Below, piece after piece: positions 1 to 8,141 of a stretch of 64,000 nt of DNA. The stretch spans positions 248,001 through 312,000 of the forward strand of contig NZ_VXDC01000006.1 of assembly GCF_008711285.1 (NCBI RefSeq), in the 5' to 3' direction. The DNA comes from Roseibium aquae (GTDB lineage: Bacteria; Pseudomonadota; Alphaproteobacteria; Rhizobiales; Stappiaceae). The notes beneath the pieces are model-generated. The model made no database searches. It was not told the DNA's origin and saw only the letters and a list, made by a program, of their open reading frames with translations. Each line of letters opens with the position of its first letter. Within the stretch, counting starts at the first letter, position 1. Made by a program: the position numbers and the translations under genes.

Positions 1-605
1 GTTCGCATACAGAACCCGCTGATTTCTGCTGATCCTCACCAGGAGATCGGCGGCAGTATCTGAAACGCGGCGCTCAAAACCGGAAAACGAGTTGACTTAA
101 CTGGCACATATTTGAACTTTTGGGACTAGGGCAGATCACGAAAGACGCACCTAGTACGCTTAATACGCCCAAAAAAGTTCACTGAGCAGGCGTCACACTC
201 GACGTTATTGAACATTTGGCAACTTGAAGTTCCGGGGATCCGACCAACAATATTGATCGACGCCCGAGGCATCCCCATCGCCCTCTTGCCCGTTCACTAG
301 GACTTCCATCCTGCGGGCGGATGGGGCTGCTACCAAGGAGGGTGCCGATTACTTCAGCCATTCTCAATGATGTCGAACTGGGGCGGAATGTAGCCAATCG
401 CTGCGGGTTTAAGGAACGGCACGTATAGGGCCGGGAATGAACCACCGGGTCTCGGATAGTAGACCAAGAACCGGACTAATTTTGACTTCCGTCCTAGTCC
501 TATTGCCGTCCGGCGGAGGGGATGAGTCTGGGGTCTAACGTTCTCCAAGTCTGTCGGACTTGTTGCAGTTCGAGCTTGATCCAGATTTCTATTTACAACA
601 ATAGC
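1..605. other. Gene-free left edge of the window
   Basis: I see no supportable gene here. The short open frames on the minus strand lack a credible ribosome binding site and resemble no family I know. The only structure noticed is a diverged copy (230-307) of a sequence that recurs near 10.1 kb. The stretch lies downstream of the parDE remnant and could be the decayed outer part of the arsenic island. Confidence 0.5.
230..307. repeat. Left copy of a diverged 78-bp direct repeat
   Basis: This segment aligns without gaps to 10108-10185 in the same orientation. By hand count 57 of 78 positions match, with the best-kept blocks at both ends (TTCCGGGG and CTAGGACTTCC). The two copies enclose the toxin-antitoxin remnant and the whole arsenite-oxidase cluster. 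They could be island-end repeats or two relics of one mobile element; no known repeat family is recognised. Confidence 0.55.
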
Positions 606-913
606 TTAAAAGAAATCTTCCTTGAAGCGGTCCATCTGATGCATCCGCTCGTGGAGGATGGTGGAAATTCCGATGTCGCCGTTCGGCAATCGTCGCCAGT
701 ACACGAAATGGCTCTCGTAGCGGAAGAAGTATCCCTCGACCCCGAACTCGGCCGGCACAGACCCCGACATAACGCCGCGTTTCTCGATCTGATCGAAGGC
801 GACGAACAAACCGGTGATGTAGATCTCGGTTTGCGCCTCGCCCAGCGGTCGCGGGTGTATCGGTAGATCTCGTCGAGGCGCAGTGAGGTCGCCTCCTGGA
901 ACTGGACCGCCAT
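606..913 (-). pseudogene. parE: ParE-type toxin, frameshifted
   Basis: This is the toxin partner of the ParD antitoxin just upstream. Characterised ParE proteins have the RelE/ParE fold and poison DNA gyrase. Reading starts at 913 with MAVQFQEATSLRLDEIYRY, but the frame is lost near 838-843. The rest (ITGLFVAFDQIEKRGVM, then the family's typical C-terminal ILHERMHQMDRF) continues in the next frame to a TAA at 606-608. Adding one G to the minus-strand GGG run in TGGGCGAGG restores one protein of about 102 residues, the normal ParE length. It begins 4 nt after the parD stop. Either the toxin is dead or one base was lost in the assembly; the surrounding frame is otherwise well kept, so the damage is recent or artificial. 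Confidence 0.75.
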
Positions 914-917
914 GGGC

Positions 918-1175
918 TCAGGCCCGGTTCCGCGCGATCACCTCGACTGCGGTTAGCTGTTGATACGACTCCTCCAAGACTGCGAAGGCATGAGTCAACT
1001 CGGCCTTAAGACGGTTGAAAGCCTCCTGCTCCGCCCTCTCCTTGTCACGCCGGATCAAGTCCTGGATATACTCGCCGACGTTCTCATAGGCGGCGCCGTC
1101 CTCGCCGACATTCGTCGCAACGAACTCGCTGAGGGCGCCGCTCACGCGAACGGTCATGATGGTGGTGCGGGACAT
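918..1175 (-). CDS. parD: ParD-family antitoxin
   Basis: An 85-residue ribbon-helix-helix antitoxin. The N-terminal strand and helix (residues 1-45, with TIMTVRVSGALSEFV and later YENVGEYIQDLIRRDKERAE) match the DNA-binding part of ParD, which represses the parDE operon as a dimer. The charged helical C-terminal half would wrap and neutralise ParE. The parE frame follows after 4 nt, the usual antitoxin-first order. Since the toxin is frameshifted here, the antitoxin may now be an orphan. Family assignment is confident; its activity is inferred. Confidence 0.8.
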   Translation of the reverse strand: MSRTTIMTVRVSGALSEFVATNVGEDGAAYENVGEYIQDLIRRDKERAEQEAFNRLKAELTHAFAVLEESYQQLTAVEVIARNRA

Positions 1176-1393
1176 GCATCTTTCCTTCGAGCGGATTTGA
1201 TCAAGATAACCAACACTTCACACGAAACAACAACTGCGTGCGTACGGTCGGCCTGTGGATGTCACTAACGAAACCGTTTAGTTTAAACTTCTGAGTCGTG
1301 ACAGCGCGGGCCTACTGTCAGCGTGGGTCAATCGATCCGCCATCTGATCGGCAGCAGTGGTCTGGATCCCGGCTGAGGGAGGGGCCTGGTATC

Positions 1394-2242
1394 ATGGAAC
1401 ATTCAATTACCCGACGCATGCTTTTAGGATCGGGAATTGCGGCCTTTCTAGCCAGCAGCGCGCGCGCGCAACCGGCCTTTCGCCTCGGGCTGACGCCGGT
1501 GTTTCTCGACAACGACGCCGCTGTAATTGACGGCCTAAGCCGCGCCTTGTCGCACGGGATGGGACGCGAGATCGAATTGGTTCAGCGCCGCACTTATCAG
1601 GAAATCACCGGCCTCCTATTGGAGCGGAGTGTCGATGCGGCATGGCTTTGCGGCTATCCCTATCTCCAGCACGACGATTTGTTAGGTCTTGTCGCCGTCC
1701 CCGTCTGGCGAGGTGAACCGCGCTACCGGTCCTACCTCATTGTCGGAACCGAGGACGGGGCGAAAAACTTGACTGACCTGCGGGGTGGCACGCACGCATT
1801 CTCTGACCCGGATTCGAACTCAGGCTATCTTGTGACTGCGACCAATCTGCTCCGGAAGGGAGAACAGGTCGAGAGTTTCTTCAGCCGATCCATTTTCACC
1901 TTTGGCCACCGCAACGTCGTGCGCGCGGTGGCGGATGGCCTAGTGCAATCCGGCAGCGTCGATGGCTATGTCTGGGAAGCGCTCGCGGTGATCGAGCCGG
2001 GACTCACCGCGCGCACACGGGTGATCTCCCGGTCGGAATGGCTAGGCTTTCCCCCGGTCTGCGCGCGGCGTGACAACTTGGCCTCCGAACCGGTCCAGGC
2101 CCTGCAAACCGCCTTGATGAGCCTCGCAGAGACAGAGGAGGGCCGACTGGCGCTCACGTGGCTACAACTTGATGGTTTCCGGCAGGCGACCCCTGCCCTA
2201 TTCGACGGCATCGCCGATCGCATGCGTGATCTCGATCCCTGA
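1394..2242 (+). CDS. aioX: AioX, periplasmic arsenite-binding sensor protein
   Basis: A 282-residue periplasmic binding protein of the phosphonate-binding (PhnD-like) type. In characterised arsenite oxidisers AioX binds As(III) and activates the AioS kinase. Residues 6-26 form an export signal with a twin arginine (TRR at 6-8), a hydrophobic stretch and an ARAQ cleavage region. Cys86 in WLCGYP matches the cysteine reported to bind arsenite in Agrobacterium AioX; a second cysteine, Cys223, lies in PPVCARR. An in-frame start also exists at 1298, but the ATG at 1394 follows a GGGAGGGG ribosome site and puts the signal peptide at the N terminus. The stop is 3 nt before aioS, so aioXSR reads as one operon. 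Confidence 0.88.
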   Translation: MEHSITRRMLLGSGIAAFLASSARAQPAFRLGLTPVFLDNDAAVIDGLSRALSHGMGREIELVQRRTYQEITGLLLERSVDAAWLCGYPYLQHDDLLGLVAVPVWRGEPRYRSYLIVGTEDGAKNLTDLRGGTHAFSDPDSNSGYLVTATNLLRKGEQVESFFSRSIFTFGHRNVVRAVADGLVQSGSVDGYVWEALAVIEPGLTARTRVISRSEWLGFPPVCARRDNLASEPVQALQTALMSLAETEEGRLALTWLQLDGFRQATPALFDGIADRMRDLDP

Positions 2243-2245
2243 GGC

Positions 2246-3676
2246 ATGAAGTGGTTTGCTCCCATACCGCTGTCGATCAAGTTGCCGCTGCTTGCGGCGA
2301 CGATGATGGTGCTTGTTGGCACGGTAGCATCCCACCAGGTCTTGCAGTCGTTGGCGCAGGTTCAAGACGCACGGATCCGGGAACTGGCGCGGATGCATGT
2401 CGAGGGACTGTCGGTGGCTCTCGGGCCGCTGGTTTTGAGACGGGACATATGGGAGGTTTACGACACACTTGACCGCGCGTCCCAGGGTGTTGGGGGGCGC
2501 CGGATGGTTCTGACTGCCGTGGCCGATGAGCGCGGAAAGATTCTCGCCGCAACCGACCCCCGACGGGTTCCGATGGACAGTGATATCGCCGCGCTTGCTG
2601 ATGACGCGGTGGCGCTGGATAACTTGACGGTGGATGGAGCCTCGCCCGTACTCAGCCTGCTTGCACCTTTGACCTATCAGGGGCGCATTGTCGGGCAAAT
2701 TGCAACCGAGTTGGACGTAGCAGACCTACTGTCAGAGCGCCGGAAGGCTCTGCTATTTCTGATATTGGGTAACGCAATCGCAACGGGCCTTCTGTCGGTG
2801 GCTGGTTTTTTCGCGATACGCAAAATGCTGCAACCTATCACGACGTTGGCACGCCAGATGACCGAAACAAAAGGAGAGCCGCATCCCATCCCGATCTCTG
2901 ACATCCCACGGGGCGATGGCGAACTTGCGCGGCTAGCACGCACCTATAACTCTATGGTCGGCGCCGTGCTCGCCAAGGCCGAAGCCGAGAGGCGGTTGGC
3001 GGAACGGGAACGTTTCGTAGCACTTGGACGCCTATCCTCGTCGCTCGCGCACGAGATCAACAATCCACTCGGCGGCTTGCTGAATGCGACAGACACGATC
3101 CGGAGCTATCCTGATCGCCCCGAAGTGGTGCGAAAGTCCGCCGATCTGATTGACCGGGGCTTGCGCCATTTGCGTGATGTGACCCGGGCAACGCTCGACC
3201 AGAACCGCATAGACCCCGAGGCCCGCGCGCTGACACCCGATGATTTCGAGGACATCAAGCTCCTTATCCAACCAGAAATCTCGCGGCTGGCACTGGATCT
3301 GGAGTGGTCTGTCGAGCCGACATCGGTAACGGAGTGCAGCCTGTCCGCCGGGCCTGTGCGGCAGATCGCGCTCAACCTGCTGCTGAACGCCTGCTCGGCT
3401 GCTGGCCAAAACGGCTGCGTCCGCCTAATGGCACTTACAAGGAACGGCAACCTTACCCTTCAGATCATGAACACGGGCGCGGCCATGCCGCAAGCCGCGT
3501 TGGATCGCTTGCTCGAGGACGGTCCGCTCTTGCCCGGTGGTGGCGTCGGGCTGCGCCTGGTCCGCGACCTGATAACGAAATTGGGTGGAGCAATCAGTCA
3601 TTCGCATGAAAACGGCGTAACATGCGTCGCGGTCAGCCTACCAATATCATGGGAGTCGGCCGATGCTGAGGAATAG
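2246..3676 (+). CDS. aioS: AioS, sensor histidine kinase of the arsenite response
   Basis: A 476-residue membrane kinase. Transmembrane segments lie at about 11-33 and 168-190 around a periplasmic sensing domain of roughly 130 residues. A HAMP-like linker (191-245) follows, then a dimerisation/phosphoacceptor helix with His269 (SLAHEINNPLGG) and a C-terminal ATPase domain with a GGVGLRLV glycine box. It presumably reads arsenite-loaded AioX and phosphorylates AioR. The gene starts 4 nt after aioX and overlaps aioR by 14 nt, which points to translational coupling. Confidence 0.88.
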   Translation: MKWFAPIPLSIKLPLLAATMMVLVGTVASHQVLQSLAQVQDARIRELARMHVEGLSVALGPLVLRRDIWEVYDTLDRASQGVGGRRMVLTAVADERGKILAATDPRRVPMDSDIAALADDAVALDNLTVDGASPVLSLLAPLTYQGRIVGQIATELDVADLLSERRKALLFLILGNAIATGLLSVAGFFAIRKMLQPITTLARQMTETKGEPHPIPISDIPRGDGELARLARTYNSMVGAVLAKAEAERRLAERERFVALGRLSSSLAHEINNPLGGLLNATDTIRSYPDRPEVVRKSADLIDRGLRHLRDVTRATLDQNRIDPEARALTPDDFEDIKLLIQPEISRLALDLEWSVEPTSVTECSLSAGPVRQIALNLLLNACSAAGQNGCVRLMALTRNGNLTLQIMNTGAAMPQAALDRLLEDGPLLPGGGVGLRLVRDLITKLGGAISHSHENGVTCVAVSLPISWESADAEE

Positions 3677-4910
3677 GTACATCGTTCTTGTCGAGGACGA
3701 CGAAATCATGGGCGGGTCACTACTGCAGCGCCTGGAACTGGAAGGCGCTCAGGTTCTTTGGTTGAAACAGATGGTGCGGGCTCTCGGTGCGATCCGCACC
3801 CCGAGGAAGCCGATTGATGCGGTCATCTGCGATATTGGCTTGCCGGATGGATCAGGAGAAGAGCTGTTTTTGACGCTCCTCCAAACCGAGACACCTCCCC
3901 CCTTCCTGTTCATTACCGGTCAGGGCGGCATCGGTCAGGCGGTCCGACTGATCAAATCTGGGGCTGCGGACTACGTAACCAAACCGTTTGAAATATCGGT
4001 ACTGCTAGAACGCCTCAGTCTGCTCGTCGGAAACCGCGAGCAACCGATTGAGGACGCAGACTTTCCACCTCTGATGGGGGTCTCAGTCGCGGCACGGCGC
4101 ATAGAAGCGTTGATCGTCAAGGCAGCAAAGGCCAGCGACCACGTGCTGATCCGGGGCGGGCCGGGAACTGGCAAGGACCTTGTGGCGCGACGTATCCATG
4201 ACCTGTCGGACCGGTCAGCTGCCCCTTTTGTTTCGATCAATCTCGCTCGAGAAGCCGACACGGAAGCAGCTTTGTTGGGGCATGCAGGCGCGTTCGATAC
4301 CGTAGGCGAAGGCACCTTGTTCATCAACGCTATTGGCAAGATGGAAGCACAGGTCCAGGCGCAAATGCTGGAACGGCTGAATCAAGAATTTGTCGGCCGG
4401 CTCGTGACAGCCTGTGGCAACGATCTTCAGGCACTGATTGCCCAAGGCACATTCAATTCCGAACTGTTCTATCGGCTGACTCGGATTGAAATTCCAATCC
4501 CCCCACTAGACAAACGACCCGAAGATGCCGTCTGGCTGCTATTTCAGCTTTATCGTAAGCTGGCTCCTCGCCATGCACCGCAGCTCGAAGGGATCAGCCC
4601 TCTTAGCGAAGAGGCCGTTCGGAACCACGATTGGCAGGGCGGCGGTCGGGATCTGAGGTCAAGATTGCTGCGTGGCCTCGCGATGGCAAGAGGACCATTG
4701 TTGCAGCCATCCGATTTGTTTCCGGAATTTCTCGTAGGGCCCAATGACATGATGTCGCTTGCCGAGACCCGCGAGGCAGCGGAAAAGGCGCACATCATTG
4801 CCGCCCTCGACCGGACCCATGGGCAGATCGGCGAGGCGGCAAAGCTCTTGCGGATTGCCCGAACGACGCTTTGGGAGAAAATGCAGAAGCTCGGCATATC
4901 CGGATCCTGA
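3663..4910 (+). CDS. aioR: AioR, NtrC-type response regulator lacking GAFTGA
   Basis: A 415-residue response regulator that should activate aioBA. Residues 5-120 are a receiver with phosphoacceptor Asp57 and Lys107. Residues 135-365 are an AAA+ domain of the sigma-54 activator type with a clear Walker A (GGPGTGK, 165-171). The C terminus is a Fis-type helix-turn-helix (GEAAKLLRIARTTLWEKMQ). Against normal NtrC proteins about 20 residues are missing after LLGH (205-208): GAF runs straight into GEGTLF, so the GAFTGA sigma-54 contact loop is absent. Walker B reads TLFINAIG instead of TLFLDEIG, losing both acidic residues. Sensor I reads TACGN. It may therefore bind DNA without acting as a normal ATP-driven sigma-54 activator. 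Confidence 0.85.
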   Translation: MLRNRYIVLVEDDEIMGGSLLQRLELEGAQVLWLKQMVRALGAIRTPRKPIDAVICDIGLPDGSGEELFLTLLQTETPPPFLFITGQGGIGQAVRLIKSGAADYVTKPFEISVLLERLSLLVGNREQPIEDADFPPLMGVSVAARRIEALIVKAAKASDHVLIRGGPGTGKDLVARRIHDLSDRSAAPFVSINLAREADTEAALLGHAGAFDTVGEGTLFINAIGKMEAQVQAQMLERLNQEFVGRLVTACGNDLQALIAQGTFNSELFYRLTRIEIPIPPLDKRPEDAVWLLFQLYRKLAPRHAPQLEGISPLSEEAVRNHDWQGGGRDLRSRLLRGLAMARGPLLQPSDLFPEFLVGPNDMMSLAETREAAEKAHIIAALDRTHGQIGEAAKLLRIARTTLWEKMQKLGISGS

Positions 4911-4924
4911 CAGTGCAGCTGCCC

Positions 4925-4944
4925 ATGTTCGGAATTCCGAACAT
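4925..4944. promoter_or_regulatory. 20-bp perfect palindrome upstream of aioBA
   Basis: ATGTTCGGAATTCCGAACAT is a perfect inverted repeat centred between 4934 and 4935. It lies 14 bp after the aioR stop and about 134 bp before the aioB start. Position and symmetry fit an upstream activator site for a dimeric Fis-type regulator, with AioR the obvious candidate. No matching experimental site is known to me, so the link is inferred. Confidence 0.6.
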
Positions 4945-4967
4945 CATATTTTTCCTTTTGAAATCTA

Positions 4968-4984
4968 TGGATAGCTGCGGTGCA
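4968..4984 (+). promoter_or_regulatory. Weak sigma-54-like promoter candidate for aioBA
   Basis: TGG at 4968-4970 and TGC at 4981-4983 resemble the -24 and -12 elements of a sigma-54 promoter and sit downstream of the palindrome. The GG-to-GC spacing is 11 nt rather than the usual 10 and the CAC after GG is missing. It is listed because published aio operons depend on RpoN; the match is poor. Confidence 0.25.
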
Positions 4985-5077
4985 ACATGCCCTTTCATTC
5001 CATTGAGAGCCCCAGATTCAAAGGTTAGACTCACCGCGATCATTCAAAACTTGATGAGCCTGGGAGGAGCCTAACCA

Positions 5078-5599
5078 ATGAAGTGTGATCGATTGGTCGA
5101 CGCGGGACGTCGACAGTTTCTAAGGGGCGGCGTCGCAGCAACGGCCGGCGCGGTTGCCGCCACCGTCATAACGCCGGAGCAGGCCAAGGCGCGATCACTG
5201 GCCCGCGTCGACTATCCCGCGAACCGCCTTGCTAACATCGCCGATCTGGTGGTGAACGAGCCGTTGGATATTGCCTATCCCGATGCCGACAGCCCCGGTG
5301 TGTTGCTCAAGCTCGGTCAGGCGGTCGAGGGCGGCGTCGGCCCGGATGGGGACATCGTGGCGTTCTCGGTGCTCTGCCCACACAAGGGCTGGCTGATGAG
5401 CTACTCGGCCGAGGACAAGACCCTCAACTGCCCGGGGCACCATTCCCGCTTCGATTGCGAAGCTGGCGGACAGCAGATCTGGGGCCATGCGACAAGCAAC
5501 CTCGCGCAATTCCTGCTCCGTGTCGACGATCAGGGCGACATCCATGCCGAAGGTGTGGACGAGCTGATTTACGGTCGTCTTTCGAACGTCCTGGCATAA
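5078..5599 (+). CDS. aioB: AioB, Rieske subunit of arsenite oxidase
   Basis: The 173-residue small subunit, which passes electrons from AioA's iron-sulfur cluster to a periplasmic acceptor. Residues 8-36 are a twin-arginine signal (RRQFLRG, then an Ala/Val-rich stretch and AKA), so AioB carries the folded AioA across the membrane. Rieske ligands are Cys100 and His102 (CPH) and Cys118 and His121 (CPGH). The two cysteines that form the disulfide in bc1-type Rieske proteins are replaced by Trp105 and Gly120, which also occurs in some known AioB proteins. The start follows GGGAGGAG, and aioA begins 13 nt after the stop. Confidence 0.92.
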   Translation: MKCDRLVDAGRRQFLRGGVAATAGAVAATVITPEQAKARSLARVDYPANRLANIADLVVNEPLDIAYPDADSPGVLLKLGQAVEGGVGPDGDIVAFSVLCPHKGWLMSYSAEDKTLNCPGHHSRFDCEAGGQQIWGHATSNLAQFLLRVDDQGDIHAEGVDELIYGRLSNVLA

Positions 5600-5612
5600 G
5601 GGAGAAAGATCA

Positions 5613-8078
5613 ATGGCTTACAAGAGACAGATCGATCGTCTGCCGATCATTCCCGCAGATGCAGACGAATTCAACGTCACCTGCCACTACTGCATCGTCG
5701 GTTGCGGCTACAAGGCCTACACTTGGCCGATGAACCGCCAGGGCGGCACCGCTCCGAACCAGAACAAGTTCGGCGTCGACCTGAGCGAACAGCAGTTCAT
5801 GGAATCCGAGGCCTGGTACGCGCCCTCAATGTACAACGTGGTGCGCCAGAACGGCAAAGACGTTCATCTGGTGGTCAAACCTGATGCGAATTGCGTCGTC
5901 AACTCGGGCCTGGGTTCGATCCGTGGTGCCCGTATGGCGGAAAACCGGCCCTCCAAGGTGACCGGCACGCAACAGCAGCGCCTGTCCGATCCTTTAGTGT
6001 GGCGCAACGGCGTCTGGCAGCCAACGTCTTGGGACGATGCGCTCGACCTCGTGGCACGGGTGACGGCGAAAGTAGCCGTGGAGGGGTCCGAGGACGACAT
6101 CGTGGTGTCGATGTTCGACCACGGCGGTTCCGCCGGAGGCTATGAAAACACCTGGGGCACCGGAAAGCTCTACTTCGAGAGCATGAAGATCAAGAACTGC
6201 CGTATCCACAACCGCCCAGCCTATAATTCCGAGGTACATTCCTCACGTGACATGGGTGTGGATGAGTTGAACTACGCCTACGAGGACTACACGCTGACCG
6301 ACACGATCTTCATGGTCGGCGCGAACTCGATGGAGACCCAGACCAATCTCTACCTGAACCACATGGTTCCGGGCCTTCAGGGGGGCGCAAAGATGATCGT
6401 GGTCGATCCGCGCCGCACGCTGACCATTGCCTCGTCCGAACAATATGCCGGGCCGGAAAACGTGCTTCACCTCGCGATTGCCGAAGGCACGGACATGGTC
6501 CTGTTCAACGCCCTTCTGACCCATATCGTCGATCAGGGCTGGGTCGATGCCGACTTCATCGCGGCATCGACCTTTCAAGGTGGCGAAGCGGTCGCCCAGG
6601 ATTCCGCCCATCCGGCGGGCCTCGGCAGCCTCGACTACGCCATGCAGACCTGCCGCACCACTCTGGACGAGGCGGCGGAAATCTGCGGCGTATCGGCGGC
6701 CGATATTCAGAAGGCTGCCGAGTGGATCGCTCAGCCCCATGACGATGGCAGCCGCCGCAAATGCGTGACCTGCTACGAAAAGGGCATCATCTGGGGCAAC
6801 GATAACTACCGCACCATCGGCGCGCTTGTGAACATCGCGCTGGCGACCGGAAATGTGGGCCGGATCGGCGGTGGGGTCTGCCGTCTGGGCGGCCATCAGG
6901 AAGGCTACTTCCGTCCCTCCGAAGCGCATGTAGGCCGACCCTCAGAATATGTGGACCAGTTCCTGATCCGGGGGCTTGGCGGCGTGCATCACATCTGGGC
7001 CTGCGATCACTACAAGACCACGCTCAATGCGTCCGAGTTCAAGCGGGTCCACAAGCGGCGCTCCGACATGGTCAAGGATGCAATCGACGGCGCCGCTGGC
7101 GGCACGCGCGAGCAGGTGGTCGATGCCATCGTCTCGGCGATCAACGCGGGCGGGCTTTTCGTTGTGGATGTGGACATCATCCACAGCCAGATCGGCCAGA
7201 ATGCCCACGTTATCCTGCCAGCTTGTGAAGCAAGCGAGATGAACCTCACCTCGATGAACGGCGAGCGGCGGCTGCGGTTATCCGAGAAATACATGGACCC
7301 GTTCGGCAATTCCCTGCCCGACGCGCTTATCGCTGCAAAGATGGCTCAGCACATGGAGCGCGTTCTGCGCGAGATGGGCGAGGATTCCTATGCAGACCAG
7401 TTCCAGGGCTACGACTGGGAAACCGAGGAAGACGCCTTTATGGACGGCTACGGCCGCGCCCATACAGCAGTGACCTACGAACGTCTGCGGGCCGCCGGTA
7501 ACAACGGGGTGCAGGAGCCGGTCGTGGGCTATGAGAACGGCCAGCTTGTCGGCACTACGCGCCTCTACACCGACGGTGTGTTCACGCGCCACGGTCGCGA
7601 GGATGGCAAGGCGCTGTTCTGTGCGGCGGGATGGAGGGGCTGGCAAGCTCCCGGGAAAGCCCGCGAACAGGCCGCGCACCGGTTCTGGATCAACAACGTC
7701 CGCGCCAACATCTTCTGGCAGAACCAGTTCCTCGATCAGGACAACGACTTCGTCCAAGACCGCTATCCGCATCCTTTCGTCGAGATGCATCCCGATGACA
7801 TGGTCGACCTGGGCCTGAACCCCGGCGACCTGCTCGAAATTATCAACGATAATGGGGTGACGCAGGGCATGGCCTATCCCATGCCGACGCTGAAGCGGAA
7901 CACGGTGGCGATGGTCTTTGGCTCGCCTGCGGGCAGCCAGGGCAACGTGGTGAACCCAGGCGTGAACGAGCTTGTGCTGCCGGACTACAAACACTGCTGG
8001 GGCGACATCCGCAAGATCTCGGATGCTACCGCCCAGACCCGGGGCATATCGTTCAAGTCGCACGAAATCATGCTCTGA
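5613..8078 (+). CDS. aioA: AioA, molybdopterin subunit of arsenite oxidase
   Basis: The 821-residue catalytic subunit, a DMSO-reductase-family enzyme with a bis-molybdopterin-guanine-dinucleotide cofactor that oxidises arsenite to arsenate in the periplasm. Cys24, Cys27 and Cys31 (CHYCIVGC) hold the [3Fe-4S] cluster; a serine near 98-102 stands where four-iron relatives have the fourth cysteine, typical of AioA. Length and start match the family. It has no signal peptide, consistent with export together with AioB. A GGGAGAAAG ribosome site precedes the ATG, and a rho-independent terminator follows the stop. No cytochrome c gene follows, unlike many aio operons, so the electron acceptor must be encoded elsewhere. 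Confidence 0.96.
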   Translation: MAYKRQIDRLPIIPADADEFNVTCHYCIVGCGYKAYTWPMNRQGGTAPNQNKFGVDLSEQQFMESEAWYAPSMYNVVRQNGKDVHLVVKPDANCVVNSGLGSIRGARMAENRPSKVTGTQQQRLSDPLVWRNGVWQPTSWDDALDLVARVTAKVAVEGSEDDIVVSMFDHGGSAGGYENTWGTGKLYFESMKIKNCRIHNRPAYNSEVHSSRDMGVDELNYAYEDYTLTDTIFMVGANSMETQTNLYLNHMVPGLQGGAKMIVVDPRRTLTIASSEQYAGPENVLHLAIAEGTDMVLFNALLTHIVDQGWVDADFIAASTFQGGEAVAQDSAHPAGLGSLDYAMQTCRTTLDEAAEICGVSAADIQKAAEWIAQPHDDGSRRKCVTCYEKGIIWGNDNYRTIGALVNIALATGNVGRIGGGVCRLGGHQEGYFRPSEAHVGRPSEYVDQFLIRGLGGVHHIWACDHYKTTLNASEFKRVHKRRSDMVKDAIDGAAGGTREQVVDAIVSAINAGGLFVVDVDIIHSQIGQNAHVILPACEASEMNLTSMNGERRLRLSEKYMDPFGNSLPDALIAAKMAQHMERVLREMGEDSYADQFQGYDWETEEDAFMDGYGRAHTAVTYERLRAAGNNGVQEPVVGYENGQLVGTTRLYTDGVFTRHGREDGKALFCAAGWRGWQAPGKAREQAAHRFWINNVRANIFWQNQFLDQDNDFVQDRYPHPFVEMHPDDMVDLGLNPGDLLEIINDNGVTQGMAYPMPTLKRNTVAMVFGSPAGSQGNVVNPGVNELVLPDYKHCWGDIRKISDATAQTRGISFKSHEIML

Positions 8079-8090
8079 TTCGATACGTTC

Positions 8091-8123
8091 GGCCCGCTCC
8101 CGACACCGGAGGCGGGCCTTTTT
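8091..8123 (+). terminator. Rho-independent terminator after aioA
   Basis: GGCCCGCTCC pairs with GGAGGCGGGCC (one bulged G) across a 7-nt loop and is followed by five Ts at 8119-8123. It begins 12 nt after the aioA stop and precedes moeA, so moeA probably depends on read-through or on its own promoter. Confidence 0.8.
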
Positions 8124-8141
8124 CCTGGGGAGGGGGAAGTC

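Noticed and set aside
179-548. Two minus-strand frames of 88 and 64 codons
   Set aside because: They overlap each other, lack ribosome sites and resemble no protein family.
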